NCBI GenBank assembly: GCA_014871385.1
Contig: CM026421.1
Coordinates: 18,072,158-18,136,157 of the forward strand
Reading direction: 5' to 3'
DNA: 64,000 nt
DNA from: Ceratodon purpureus
Taxonomy: Eukaryota; Streptophyta; Bryopsida; Pseudoditrichales; Ditrichaceae
The translations under genes were made by a program, and so were the position numbers. Position 1 is the first letter of the stretch; each line of letters opens with the position of its first letter. Below the pieces are notes generated by a model that was not told the origin of the DNA, searched no databases, and saw nothing but the letters and a program-made list of their open reading frames with translations. Of this stretch, positions 1 through 9,542 are shown in pieces.

Positions 1-84
1 CACTTACAACCGTATATTGTTAGTAAGGTCCTATTACAAAGTACAATGACATCAATGAATTCAGAAAAAATGAAACTTTATTAC

Positions 85-2313
85 CTGATAAAGCACACCG
101 GTAAGGCCTTCAAGCGTCAATGTGTACCATGTACGCTTCGGCCCCGCCTGTTTTGCTTTCGCACTGTCGAGGGTAGCTTTAGTTACGATGCCCTCAAAAT
201 ATGCAAAGGGTTGAGGGGCTATGTTCTGAATCCTGTAAAGCTTGTGAACAATGTTTGTCTCAACATGAGATTTCTGATTTCGCCTGCACAATACCAGCAA
301 ACATAAATTTTTTAGTAGATAGCAGATAATGAAAGAAGAAGGAAAAAGAACAAATCCAGAATTACATTTATGCGAAGCTCACCAGTTGACTTCATGGAGA
401 GCCTCCAAGACATATCCGACGTCGCCTTTGGGATCTAGTATGACACTTTCCACATTAAAATGCCAATTCAGGTCCCCCTTGTGATATTGTTCGATAATTG
501 GAAGCCAAGCCTGAAGACGATGGTTTCCGTCCCAAACCATGAACATCTTGTTCGAAAAAACCTTCAGGTCTTCATCTGAGAGAAGAAGGTCCTCGAACTC
601 ATCATTTCTTTGTCGCCACTCGTCGCCCCATTTCTCCATTATGGCAGGTGTGACGTCCTTCGTAAATCCGTGATTATCCTCTAAAGCAACATAGAAGTAA
701 CCATTCCCAGTCAGATACCCACAGTTCCGAAAATGGGAAGCAAGATTAAGGACATCCTTCTTTAGCGAAGGCCGTACAACCGGAAGTGCAATCATTCGAC
801 ATAGAGGGATATTGAGCAGTCCTTTATGTGTGGGCTTCCACTTCAAGTGATCCAGACGAGTCGCGGTGTTCGTTGTTGCGCTCCCAACGAGGTCGTGAAG
901 CTTTAGGTTCACCTGGTCCTGAGTAAGTGGAATATCTGGTTCATCTGTCATAACATAAAAAACACGAAGTTAATCGTTTTCTAATCATGAGAAAAAGTGC
1001 ACGAATTGTTAATATTCGAGCACTGTAGAGGTACTGCCCTTAACGGCAGTACCTTTGGCGAATACGCAAATGTGCCGAAGCTCAGAATTACCAGAAACTA
1101 AAATAGATGAAATGAAAAATTTTAACAGGCCTGAGGGAACAGCCGTTAACGGCAGTACTCCCCAGGGGTATGGAATTACGAGAACGTGCATCACCATTAC
1201 GATGCTGATCCTTCTTAGAAGTATCTGAAGCGGCCTTGAGGTACTGCCGTTAACGGCAGTACCTTTTGGGTGCAAGATAATGAAGAATGAGTGCATGCTT
1301 AACCAGAACCAAAGAGAAACCGAAGCATCGGCGAGGGAGAATAGAATGCAGAAATACTGCCCTCAGAGTACTGCCGTTAACGGCGGTACCTGCGGGGCCT
1401 TCAGAATAGTCTTTACACTGCACCCACCTGCATATGATTAAACCAAAAATTAAAAATCTAGACCCCCTCGAGGTACTGCCGTTAACGGCAGTACCTCTGA
1501 GAGGCTATCCGGGTGCCGAGAGGTTGCACCTCCAAGGCATGAAAGAAGTATTAATTAAAAATATAGTGGCAGCGGAATGGTACTGCCGTCAACGGCAGTA
1601 CCCGGTATCGGCACCAAGAAAAAAAACCGATGGTACCGAGGCCCGAAGCAAAAAGCTTGGAATCGGAAAATGAGGCATGCTAAAAGGTACTGCCGTTAAC
1701 GGCAGTACCCCAGGGTCGCAAAAAATTCTATGTAGAGATCCCCTTCCTCGACAGACCTGCCCTGAAGATTGAAAAAAATATTCGAAGTGATGCAGCACCT
1801 CTGCAAAAATTACATTAATGGAATTATATTTTCAACCCTAAATGCACCGCCGTTAACGGCAGTATCGTAAAGTGTATGCTCGCGCTCAGACATCGAATTA
1901 TTTTGTAGCCAAATTGCTTTGAACTAACAAGAACTAAAACAGTTTTTAGGTACCGCCGTTAACGGCTGTACCTCAGAGTGACTTTTAGATTTCCTAACGT
2001 GACACTGTGATTCGGAAAATCACAAAATATATTATTCGAATATCAGGCAATCAGCGTATTGCAGGAATACTAAAAAATAAGAATTAGGGTTTTGAGAAGA
2101 AATACCTTCCTCCGACACGACGTCTTCACCGGTCGGTGGCTCCTCAGGCTCCTGTCGTTGTCGCTCGTCGTCATCTTCATAATCCTCATTGGTGGCGATC
2201 TCACCAGCGTCGTCGCCGGTGGGCTGCTCCGAGACAGGGTCGACATCGGTTGCGTCGCCCATCTCGACCTCTTCCGAGTCTGGAGCGATTGGTGCAGAAA
2301 GAGTATCCGACAT
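85..2313 (-). CDS. ParB/sulfiredoxin-like domain protein A, spliced, 3' end beyond window
   Basis: I reconstruct three exons on the minus strand: 2313-2106, 944-383 and 283-85. The junctions fit: G/AT joins in phase at 2106/944, TG/G at 383/283, and exon 3 ends on a whole codon before a GT at 84-83, so the gene continues off the left edge. The partial product is 323 residues. Residues 1-70 are strongly acidic. A ParB-N-like layout follows: a conserved Arg stretch, a helix-rich segment, then the signature DGNHR with G209-N210-H211-R212. ParB/Srx proteins bind DNA, nucleotides or both; nuclear DNA binding here is inference. The first ATG lies directly after an AG, so a leader intron (for example 2440-2314) is likely. 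The gene resembles the one at 9543-12858, including an intron after a Gln codon downstream of the domain. The first coding intron holds a palindrome array. Family assignment is moderate; a coding function is fairly sure. Confidence 0.6.
1030..1972. repeat. Nine-copy array of a 24-bp perfect palindrome inside an intron
   Basis: The consensus is GGTACTGCCGTT followed directly by its reverse complement. Copies start at 1030, 1136, 1240, 1367, 1472, 1579, 1686, 1843 and 1949. Most start-to-start steps are 104-107 bp; the exceptions are 127 and 157. The spacer sequences share little similarity, so the palindrome is what is conserved. Copies at 1240, 1472 and 1686 are perfect; the outer ones at 1843 and 1949 are most degenerate. 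All lie in the intron 2105-945 of the ParB-like gene. The centre holds two mirrored CCGTTA cores, which match the plant MYB consensus CNGTTR. In RNA each copy could form a 12-bp stem. A protein-binding site for the host gene's own product is inference. Confidence 0.95.
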
Positions 2314-2537
2314 CTGCGTCAGACAAGGTAATGCTTTTACGCTCTGAATATTGCATGAACCCGAAAACCAAAAGCTTGAACTCAGTAACCAAACCAAAAA
2401 CAAACCAGCAAGAGAAATAAGCATTAAAAATCTTATGGTACCTCTTCTCCGTGATCGGGTGGCTTGGAGCAGAGAGCAAGGGAGAAGACTACAGAAAATA
2501 ATGATCACGATATTGAAGACCAAGAGAAAGAGAAGCT
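2314..2537 (-). promoter_or_regulatory. Probable leader of ParB-like gene A
   Basis: Read on the minus strand this stretch is CT-rich, as plant 5' leaders often are. A plausible donor (AGAG/GTACC, near 2440) and an acceptor (GACGCAG directly before the ATG at 2313) suggest a leader intron of about 127 bp. No clear TATA box was seen. The alternative is that an upstream coding exon at 3271-3005 splices into the same acceptor in phase. Confidence 0.35.
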
Positions 2538-2705
2538 AAAGAAACGACATCTCGCAGTTCGGGAATTGGTGTACACGAGGAGTTTGGCAATTCCTAGAAG
2601 AAGATTTGGCGACGGAGAACCAGCCTTAGGTACTACGAGAAGCCGTGGCGCAGAAAGTAAAAGAAACGACGTCTCAGAGTTTGGGAATGGGCGGAGCACA
2701 CGAGG
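2538..2705. repeat. Diverged 122-bp tandem duplication in the promoter region
   Basis: A block beginning AAAGAAACGAC at 2538 recurs at 2660. It continues through similar sequence (ctcgcag/ctcagag, gggaat, acacgagg) with scattered changes. It lies upstream of the ParB-like gene on its minus strand and is probably a duplicated promoter segment. Each copy has a GACATC/GACGTC core. Confidence 0.6.
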
Positions 2706-3004
2706 TGCTGTGGGAAAACCTAAATCAAAGAATTGGCGACCCAAGAACGGCCCTAGATACTACAGATGGTGACTTCAAACTCCTGAAGTCGGCCCGAATT
2801 GATGGGTGAGGTAACCTATGTCATTTACATGATTACAGCCTACATCGCCCTACCATTAGGTTGTAAAAAATTTCCTCAGCTCAAACACGCGTTATCAATT
2901 CCTTTTTGATCACATTGATAGATTAATCAGCCATTTCATCTTTCACCATTCTCCATTTTAGTGAACATTGATAGAATCAGCAGTCCAATATGTACAGCAC
3001 TAAC

Positions 3005-3271
3005 CTTTGGGATTTTCTTGGCTTTCTTCTTGGGTTCACCTTGTTCGTCTTGTTTTGACCGCCTCTCGTACTGCTTCGTGCTAGTCCTTAGCCTATTCTT
3101 CGCAGAAGACTCTACCTCTGAACTTTGATATTCTAAAACACGCGTTATCCCACTCTTATCAAAACGCTCTGAAGCACTCTTGTTTTTGGCCATTCTACTT
3201 CTTTCTAGGACCCTCTTGGAACTATAACGGAAACTGGTCTTCCTCCTCTTCTTTCTAGTACTGCCTTGCAT
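3005..3271 (-). CDS. Candidate lysine/arginine-rich exon
   Basis: An ATG at 3271 opens 89 codons ending in a good donor (CCCAAAG/GTTAGT, GT at 3004-3003) in phase 0. The residues are highly basic, with clusters such as KKRRK and PKKKAKK that look like nuclear localisation signals. It could be a separate small gene. It could also be a 5' coding exon of the ParB-like gene, because the acceptor at 2314 is in phase 0 too. No domain is recognised. Support is limited to the ORF, its composition and one splice site. Confidence 0.3.
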
Positions 3272-3952
3272 ATCACACTACAGCCATCTATTCTTGCGAT
3301 AATAAACCAAAACACACTATCAGACTGAGACCCGACTCATATACTTGTGACCACTGAGTCCTTCACTTCTAGAAGGGTCCATTGCTTCTATAATCTAATG
3401 CAAAATATTAAGACGCTATTTTAGAGAATAAATAGTAAACCCATTCTATAATCTCACAATCTTTATTAGTGCTCTTACGTTTGACGGCGAAGCCTAATCT
3501 TGTCCAGATCAACGAGTTGAATTTGAGCCATGATATAGTATGAAAGTCAAGTGGACACCAAATTCCAACAGAATTAACTTTTTCTTAATTAGGAGAAACA
3601 AACAGTAAGTGCGCGCCTAAATTCCACTATTATTCCTTACTACATTCCATGATCAAATATGGGGATTGTGGACAAATACCTATCAGGAAGAACACTTACT
3701 AAGAATGATCATGTGGAATATTATCAAGTTGGCAACGATGCAGAATGTGTCAGATCTTCCATGACGGCTCTTTTAATGCTTCTTCTATTTTTTCACTCAC
3801 CTTTACATCCATTTGTCGTTAGAAAATCGTGATCATTAGTTGAGATGAAGAATACTAAACCTTGGATAAATAGAGCAAGAACAATGCACTAATCCTCTCT
3901 CTTCGCATTCTCTAATTCTTGTAGCACCTGCTTAAGGTCTCCACAGAAAAGA
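3272..3952. promoter_or_regulatory. Upstream region of the Mutator-like gene, TATA-like box at 3866-3872
   Basis: About 680 bp without a convincing ORF. ATAAATA at 3866-3872, 81 bp before the ATG, followed by a CT-rich tract at 3893-3915, is a reasonable plant core promoter. I saw no terminal inverted repeat here that matches the region beyond 8376. Confidence 0.4.
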
Positions 3953-6900
3953 ATGGCTAATCTCCCAGCAGACAGAGTGTTAGGCATGGCCGTGCTCAAA
4001 GCACATGGTGTTGGTATTCCACTTACAGTACGTGTAGACGAGGATGGCTTGGCCCTTGTGACGGCACAACGCCTTAGCCTCAGATTTCACTTCAGAGAGG
4101 AGACTATCTGTTTAGAGGAAGAGATTTATGATGATGAGACAAATGAGATTACGCATACGGTAGATCAGGTCTCTGAGAAAGATGATGATGATAACAGGTT
4201 CTGGAACCTTTATCCTGGTAGATACAGAGTATATGGTCTTACAGAGTCCCAGATGCAGGCGTCTACTGAGATTCTAACTCCTCGTAGATCATCCACTGTT
4301 CAGACTCCTCTGCCTCGTGATGTGAAGGTTAAAATAGAGCCTGGCTTGGACACTCCAGATGTAACACCAGTGATCTCCCTCTCCTCAGATGAAGAGACTA
4401 GTCCGCTGAAAGCATCACCTTCTTTGCCTAGAGAGACTGTGGTATCTAGCACGCCAGCTACACTACCACACAAATGTGCCAGTACCTCCCAGACATCAAA
4501 GGAGGAGACTGTCAATGTAGTGCCACTGATTAGGATACTTGCAGAGAGACCCGGGAGGAAAAATGTTCTGAAGAGAATAGATTTCTCCACAGTTCGTCAG
4601 GAGAAGGTTGAGTACTTACCTGCAGTCTTCAACAACAATGTGATCTTCGAGCTCCCTCCTGTTGGTGACGGGGCTTCCAAGACGCAAGCGAAGGCAATGA
4701 AGGGGATGGACAAGCGCTACGACGGCCACATTTGGACGAAGACAATCACTACCAACATCACTAACGAGTTCGGCCTGTCATTCCGCTATTCCAGCTGCGT
4801 TGGTTGGCTGCGCTGCGTCAACAAAGAATGTGAATTTCTCAACCGTCGACCTCGGATCGTCGAGGTAAACGAGACTGAGTTTGAGGGTAGTACCCTCCAA
4901 GCTTTTACAGTGAATCAGCCACCCCCAGCGGATGCAACACTTGTCTGCAAGGTATGTAAAGAACCTCATGCATGCATCGCTACATGCGGAGCCAAGATTT
5001 ATTACGTTCTAGGTAAATCCAATCAGACAAGGGCATGTATCCATCAAGGAACACATAATCATCCAGTGAAGGTTGAGGACTATAGAGACACTAAGGAGGA
5101 GATCAATAGCTTGATTGAAGAACAGGTGGAGAATACTCCCCGGGCTACGAAGAGCGCCGTTGTCCTGGAGGCCAGCAAGATCCTGATTGGGAACTACCTT
5201 CTACAGCCTGAGGATGCACCACCGAAGAAGCTGAGCATGGAGGAGCTCATTCCTGTACTTGACCGGTGCAAGGACATGGCTTCCCCCAATATCCGCAACA
5301 AGGTGATGACGTTCAAGCGAATTGGAAAGTACGGAGTGATGGACGCCATCACCAAACTCCGTTGGATCAGTTTGTGGGCCTTCGTCCAGGAGAACAAGTT
5401 CCCGGGCCAAGGAGCTGACAGAGAGAAGGTCTTCGTCTTCAAGATGTCAGAAGTTGGGCCAGGTAGTGGTGTTGACTTGGTCAGAAGAATGCAACCAGGT
5501 GGGGATCTTGACAATGCTTGGATTATGTTCGACCACGTTAAGCGGGTACGGGATTGGTCCACGATGGCTTGCCATGTATATGACGCCACCTACTGCCGCG
5601 TCATGACGATTGCAAGTTGCGACATGCAATCCGAGGACACTGAGGCCCAGCTGGTTTTCTGGAAGAACCTGAACAGCGTTATGGAGAGGAATGGCGTTGC
5701 AGCGCCAAACTTCAAGGGTTTCATGGCAGACAACGCACAAGCAAACTGGAATGCGGTTCGGATCCTCTATGGGAATGGCAACAAAGAAGACAAAATGGAG
5801 GATCGGGAAAGGTCATGCTTGTTCCACTGGACCCAAAACATGGTCCAGTACACTGACAAGTACTTCCCCGAAGAGCTCCGGGAACAGCACAAGAAGATGT
5901 GCAACCAGTATAGGACAGCAACGACTTTGACAGAGGCGGACACTCTTTATCACGCGTTGCAGGCATGGTGGATATCTACTGGGGTCCTGGGAGAGAAGGC
6001 ACTAACCAATCTGGGGACTTGGCTCGCATTCTGGCACCACCGCTACCGTCAATGGGGTGGATTCATGTCTACGGTATGATGCTACTAAACCCTGCTGCTG
6101 TACTTGATTTCTGTTTCGGTAAACTTAATCGACACCACTTCTATAATTGATCCTAATTATTAAAATTTCTCAAATTGCAGAAATTTACTGAAGAAGAACT
6201 CACAGAGATGCCGACCTGTAACCTCGCCGAAACAGTTCACAATAAGTGGCTACAAGCATCAGGTAACAACGGCAGCGACCTCTATGTTGCGACTGTCGAT
6301 GATTACGTTCGGGGCTTTCTGCAGGTAGTAAACTACTACCAGTTTCTGAAAGGAGATGTAGGCGGAACTGGACCTTCGAAGAAGGAACTCAAGCTTCGCA
6401 TGGCGGAACGCTTGGCAAAGAAAACAGGAAATCCTAAAGTCCTAAAAGATCCCATGCTGGCTATGCCTGGTGCAGATGAGTTCTGCACCCGTCAGCCTGT
6501 CCTGGCCGGAGCAGAGGTGTTTGGATCACAAAAGCGTAAGGCGGACGTTCCCATCGGAGCTGACGAGGAGTCACACCGACCAGACAAAGTTAACTTCTCA
6601 CGTCCGAGAGGTGTTGGACGCAACGTTCGAGCTCGCACTGTCCAGCTGCCCATCATCGTCGAGAACGCTTCTGAAGAAGAAGAGGCCCAAGAATCACCCG
6701 CCCAAGAAGCTTACTCCCCCCCAGCGTCTCCTGTGAACGAGGTAGGCGTTCGCCATGTCAACGCTGTTGAAGAAACCAAGGTTGATGTGAAGGAGTGGCA
6801 CATTGCAAGACTTCACAAAGCTTCTGCAAAGTGCTGCTGGGCCCAAAGAGCTGGTACAAAAAAGAAGTGCACTGAGAGAATTGTCAGGGGCCCAAACTTC

Positions 6901-7665
6901 ACTGCTGCACCGACCTACACCGGAGTTTGGACAAACTATCGCAGGAATACGGTTGAGAGGACAGAGTTTTTCTTCTGCTCCGATGATATTGAGCGCTGCG
7001 TGAAAGGCTCAAGGCGCAAGTGGGTTGCACACTACTCCAAGGACCTCGAAGTGCCGCCGATTCCAGAGGTGTGGCCCGTAAAACTAGGTACTAACCTTAA
7101 GCTCACAGAGATCCTCGCCCTTGAAGCTGCAGGATTCCAACTCCCGCCGAAGAAGCCAGTCTCCCCAAGACGTCTCTTCTCGTCTGCTCCGCCTCCTGCA
7201 AACCTCGCTTCGTTGCCGATTCCAGCAGAGGCTGACCGCTACCCCGGTAAGCGAGATGGGAAGATGGTAAAACGCACAGCAACTCGACCGAACCCGGCGC
7301 AGCGACTCTCCATGGGCTCCTCTCAGTCCCTCAAGGCTCGCCTCCGTTCCATCACCATGATACCTCATCCAGGCCATGGTTGCATCATCGGGCTGGATTC
7401 GGGCGTTGCTCCAAACATCACACAGTACAACATCACCATCACCTCTTACCCGAGTTGCACTTGTCCAGCTTTCAGGAAGACGATGACTAAGTTTCGAGGT
7501 AAGATACAGTTTTCATACTGTAAACATATTTATTACATCCTTTTAAAGGTCTGCAACCGTAATCCGGAGGCCGAGCTTTTCATCCATGCGCCTACCTTTA
7601 GTTTCAACGAATTCAAGCTAGTCCTAGAGAGCGGAATCTTGACACACCCCTTGGCCAAAATCTAG
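3953..7665 (+). CDS. Mutator-like (MULE) transposase or domesticated relative, two exons
   Basis: Exon 1 is 3953-6073 and exon 2 is 6181-7665. The 107-bp intron has GT at 6074 and a T-rich stretch ending TTGCAG at 6180, and joins in phase 0 for 1201 residues. Residues 1-110 are an unrecognised N-terminal region. A SUMO-attachment motif VKIE (126-129) is followed by a SUMO-interacting motif VISLSSDEE (140-148). About residues 282-374 form a Cys-rich WRKY-GCM1/FLYWCH-like finger ending in HNH. The MULE core shows D544 (VYDATY), D593 (MADNAQ), the typical CLFHW at 622-626, and E724 in exon 2 (NLAETVHN). A SWIM finger C1133-x-C1135-x18-C1154-x-H1156 lies near the end. MULE transposases cut and paste DNA in the nucleus. 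The frame is intact. No terminal inverted repeats were found by eye, so it may be a resident or domesticated copy. Confidence 0.82.
6074..6180 (+). other. Intron of the Mutator-like gene
   Basis: A 107-bp, AT-rich GT-AG intron. It separates the second catalytic Asp and the CLFHW motif from the presumed catalytic Glu. Unlike the introns of the two ParB-like genes it holds no palindromes. Confidence 0.8.
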
Positions 7666-7923
7666 GAGGCACTATACTATTATGGTCTCAAGTATGCATA
7701 GTGGACAGTGGTTCATGCGGATACTTAGCTTGAGGTGATTGAATTTTTCCTTGTACTGAGTCAGCAATACAAATCTCGTATTGTCTATTTCAATATAAAG
7801 GTTTTGTCATTCACATTTATTACATTGTGTTACAATAGCATTCAATCAACAAGTGGCATTTGTTATTTATATCAACGCACAATTGGACTGTACTCATTCC
7901 ATGAATACATTTAAATATAGATT

Positions 7924-8376
7924 TTATTCCTTGAACTTAATGCGTTTAGGCATCCCCTTCGCATTTTCAGCACAATCATGAACAACCTCCTGCACTACAG
8001 GACAAGCTACATCGACATTCATTGATTGTTCCCCAATTTGCAGTTGTCGTAGGCGGGGACGTTTCAACAGTGGAATAGCTTCACTCTTTCCACGTAATGC
8101 CTCCCTAGAATAAGTCCCCGGTGGAATCTTCCCGACCTTGGAGTATGCATGAGGTGCCAAAGGAACAACCGGTTGCTCTAGGGGAACTTCGAGAACACCT
8201 GGCTTTTCTACAACCACTATGTCCCCTAGCACGTCTACTTTTACTTCCACGCCGTCATTTCCAGAATGCCCTAAATTACATCCATTCAACTCATCTTCCC
8301 CCTCGACCTCCACATACGGATGAAATGGGCCAACGACATCACCAAGTGAGATAGTGGTTTCCCCGGCAACTTCCAT
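7924..8376 (-). CDS. Small protein of unknown function, convergent with the MULE gene
   Basis: A 150-codon ORF from the ATG at 8376 to a TAA that overlaps an AATAAA motif. The N-terminal half is acidic and rich in Val, Gly and Glu. The C-terminal half has basic clusters (KRPRLRQ, PKRIKFK) that could direct it to the nucleus. It faces the transposase gene tail to tail about 260 bp away. A TATATA stretch near 8500 could serve as promoter on the minus strand. Second genes of this kind occur in some Mutator elements, so it may be an accessory gene of the same element; this is inference. No family is recognised. Confidence 0.45.
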   Translation of the reverse strand: MEVAGETTISLGDVVGPFHPYVEVEGEDELNGCNLGHSGNDGVEVKVDVLGDIVVVEKPGVLEVPLEQPVVPLAPHAYSKVGKIPPGTYSREALRGKSEAIPLLKRPRLRQLQIGEQSMNVDVACPVVQEVVHDCAENAKGMPKRIKFKE

Positions 8377-8930
8377 TTCACAACACGCTCTTCTTGGAAC
8401 TTAATTCAAGAAGAGCACGATCAAAGAGGGTGAGACCTTCTACTGCCACTACTTAAATATCGAGAAGGTAGATGCTCGGCGCCCTTAAATAGTGGGATAT
8501 ATAAGAATGATTAAATATTATACCACTCCATGGCATGAATAGGTTTGTTATGACTGATTTAATTAATTTCTGGACAGGATACCCTAACCATCAATTGAGA
8601 GTGAACTAGAAGCTCTTTCAAATGATAAATATTAAAAAATGAAAAGATTCTAAAATAAGAAGACGAATTATAAAAAATAAGGATATTAAAAAGATAAAAT
8701 ATAAAATATAGAAGATAAAAGATTATAAAAATAAATAAATTAATCGATTAAAATAAATAGGAAATAAAAACACATAAAAGGAAAATTATACATATATAAA
8801 GAGTGCAAAAATAGGACAAAATTATAAAAAAAGTAAAAAGGATAAATGATTAAATGAAACTTAAAAAAAAGGAATTAATGATTAAAAATTTGAAAAAACA
8901 AAAAAGATAAAAGATAATTATATATGTATG

Positions 8931-8932
<2 letters not shown>

Positions 8933-8984
<52 letters not shown>

Positions 8985-8986
8985 TT
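8933..8986. repeat. (TA)n microsatellite
   Basis: An almost pure TA dinucleotide run, interrupted only at its ends. Confidence 0.9.
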
Positions 8987-9079
8987 TAATTCGATGAAGA
9001 AAAAGAGAACAGTGTAAAATAAAATAAAATAATGAATATACAAAAAAGAACAATAAAAATATAAAAGGTTAAGAATTAA

Positions 9080-9236
9080 AAATAAATAAAAAACGTATAA
9101 AAATAAAAAGAATAAATGATAAAAAAGAGTTAAATCAGAAAAGGTTAAAAAAATTAAAATAAATAAAAAACGTATAAAAATAAAAAGAATAAATGATAAA
9201 AAGAGGTTAAATCAGAAAAGGTAAAAAAAATTAAAA
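9080..9236. repeat. Two tandem copies of a 77-bp A-rich unit
   Basis: The landmark cgtataaaaat occurs at 9094 and 9171. The flanking ~77 bp are nearly identical in the two copies. Confidence 0.75.
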
Positions 9237-9542
9237 TAAATAAATAAAAGATAATAAATGCAACTTAAAGATGTGCCTTTATTACCAACCGTATATAGTA
9301 TTTCAAAATAAAAATTCGAAGGGAATAATTTAAATGGAAAAAAAAATAAAAAAATATATACATTAGAAGAAAAACAATAAGACATGAAGAGAACAGTAGA
9401 AATGTAGTAATGTGAAGAAAAATGACCTAGGATTCGAAACTCAGTTAGTCAATCATTACAACATTAAATGTCGGGGCAGAGGACCTAGATTGAAAATTAA
9501 TAAAAATAGTGAATTCAGTCCACGGTCATAGGGTCATATTTA

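Larger units (their letters stand above)
8377..9542. other. AT-rich intergenic stretch without genes
   Basis: Very A-rich DNA with simple-sequence runs. The only long ORF here is low-complexity translation of the TA run. It separates the MULE region from the 3' end of the ParB-like gene B. Confidence 0.7.

Noticed and set aside
1030-1972. CRISPR array
   Set aside because: Repeats are perfect palindromes with unequal spacers of mostly about 82 bp in an intron of a eukaryotic gene; no cas genes.
8850-9053. Minus-strand ORF rich in Tyr, Ile and Phe
   Set aside because: It is translation of the TA microsatellite and A-rich DNA; low complexity with no start context.
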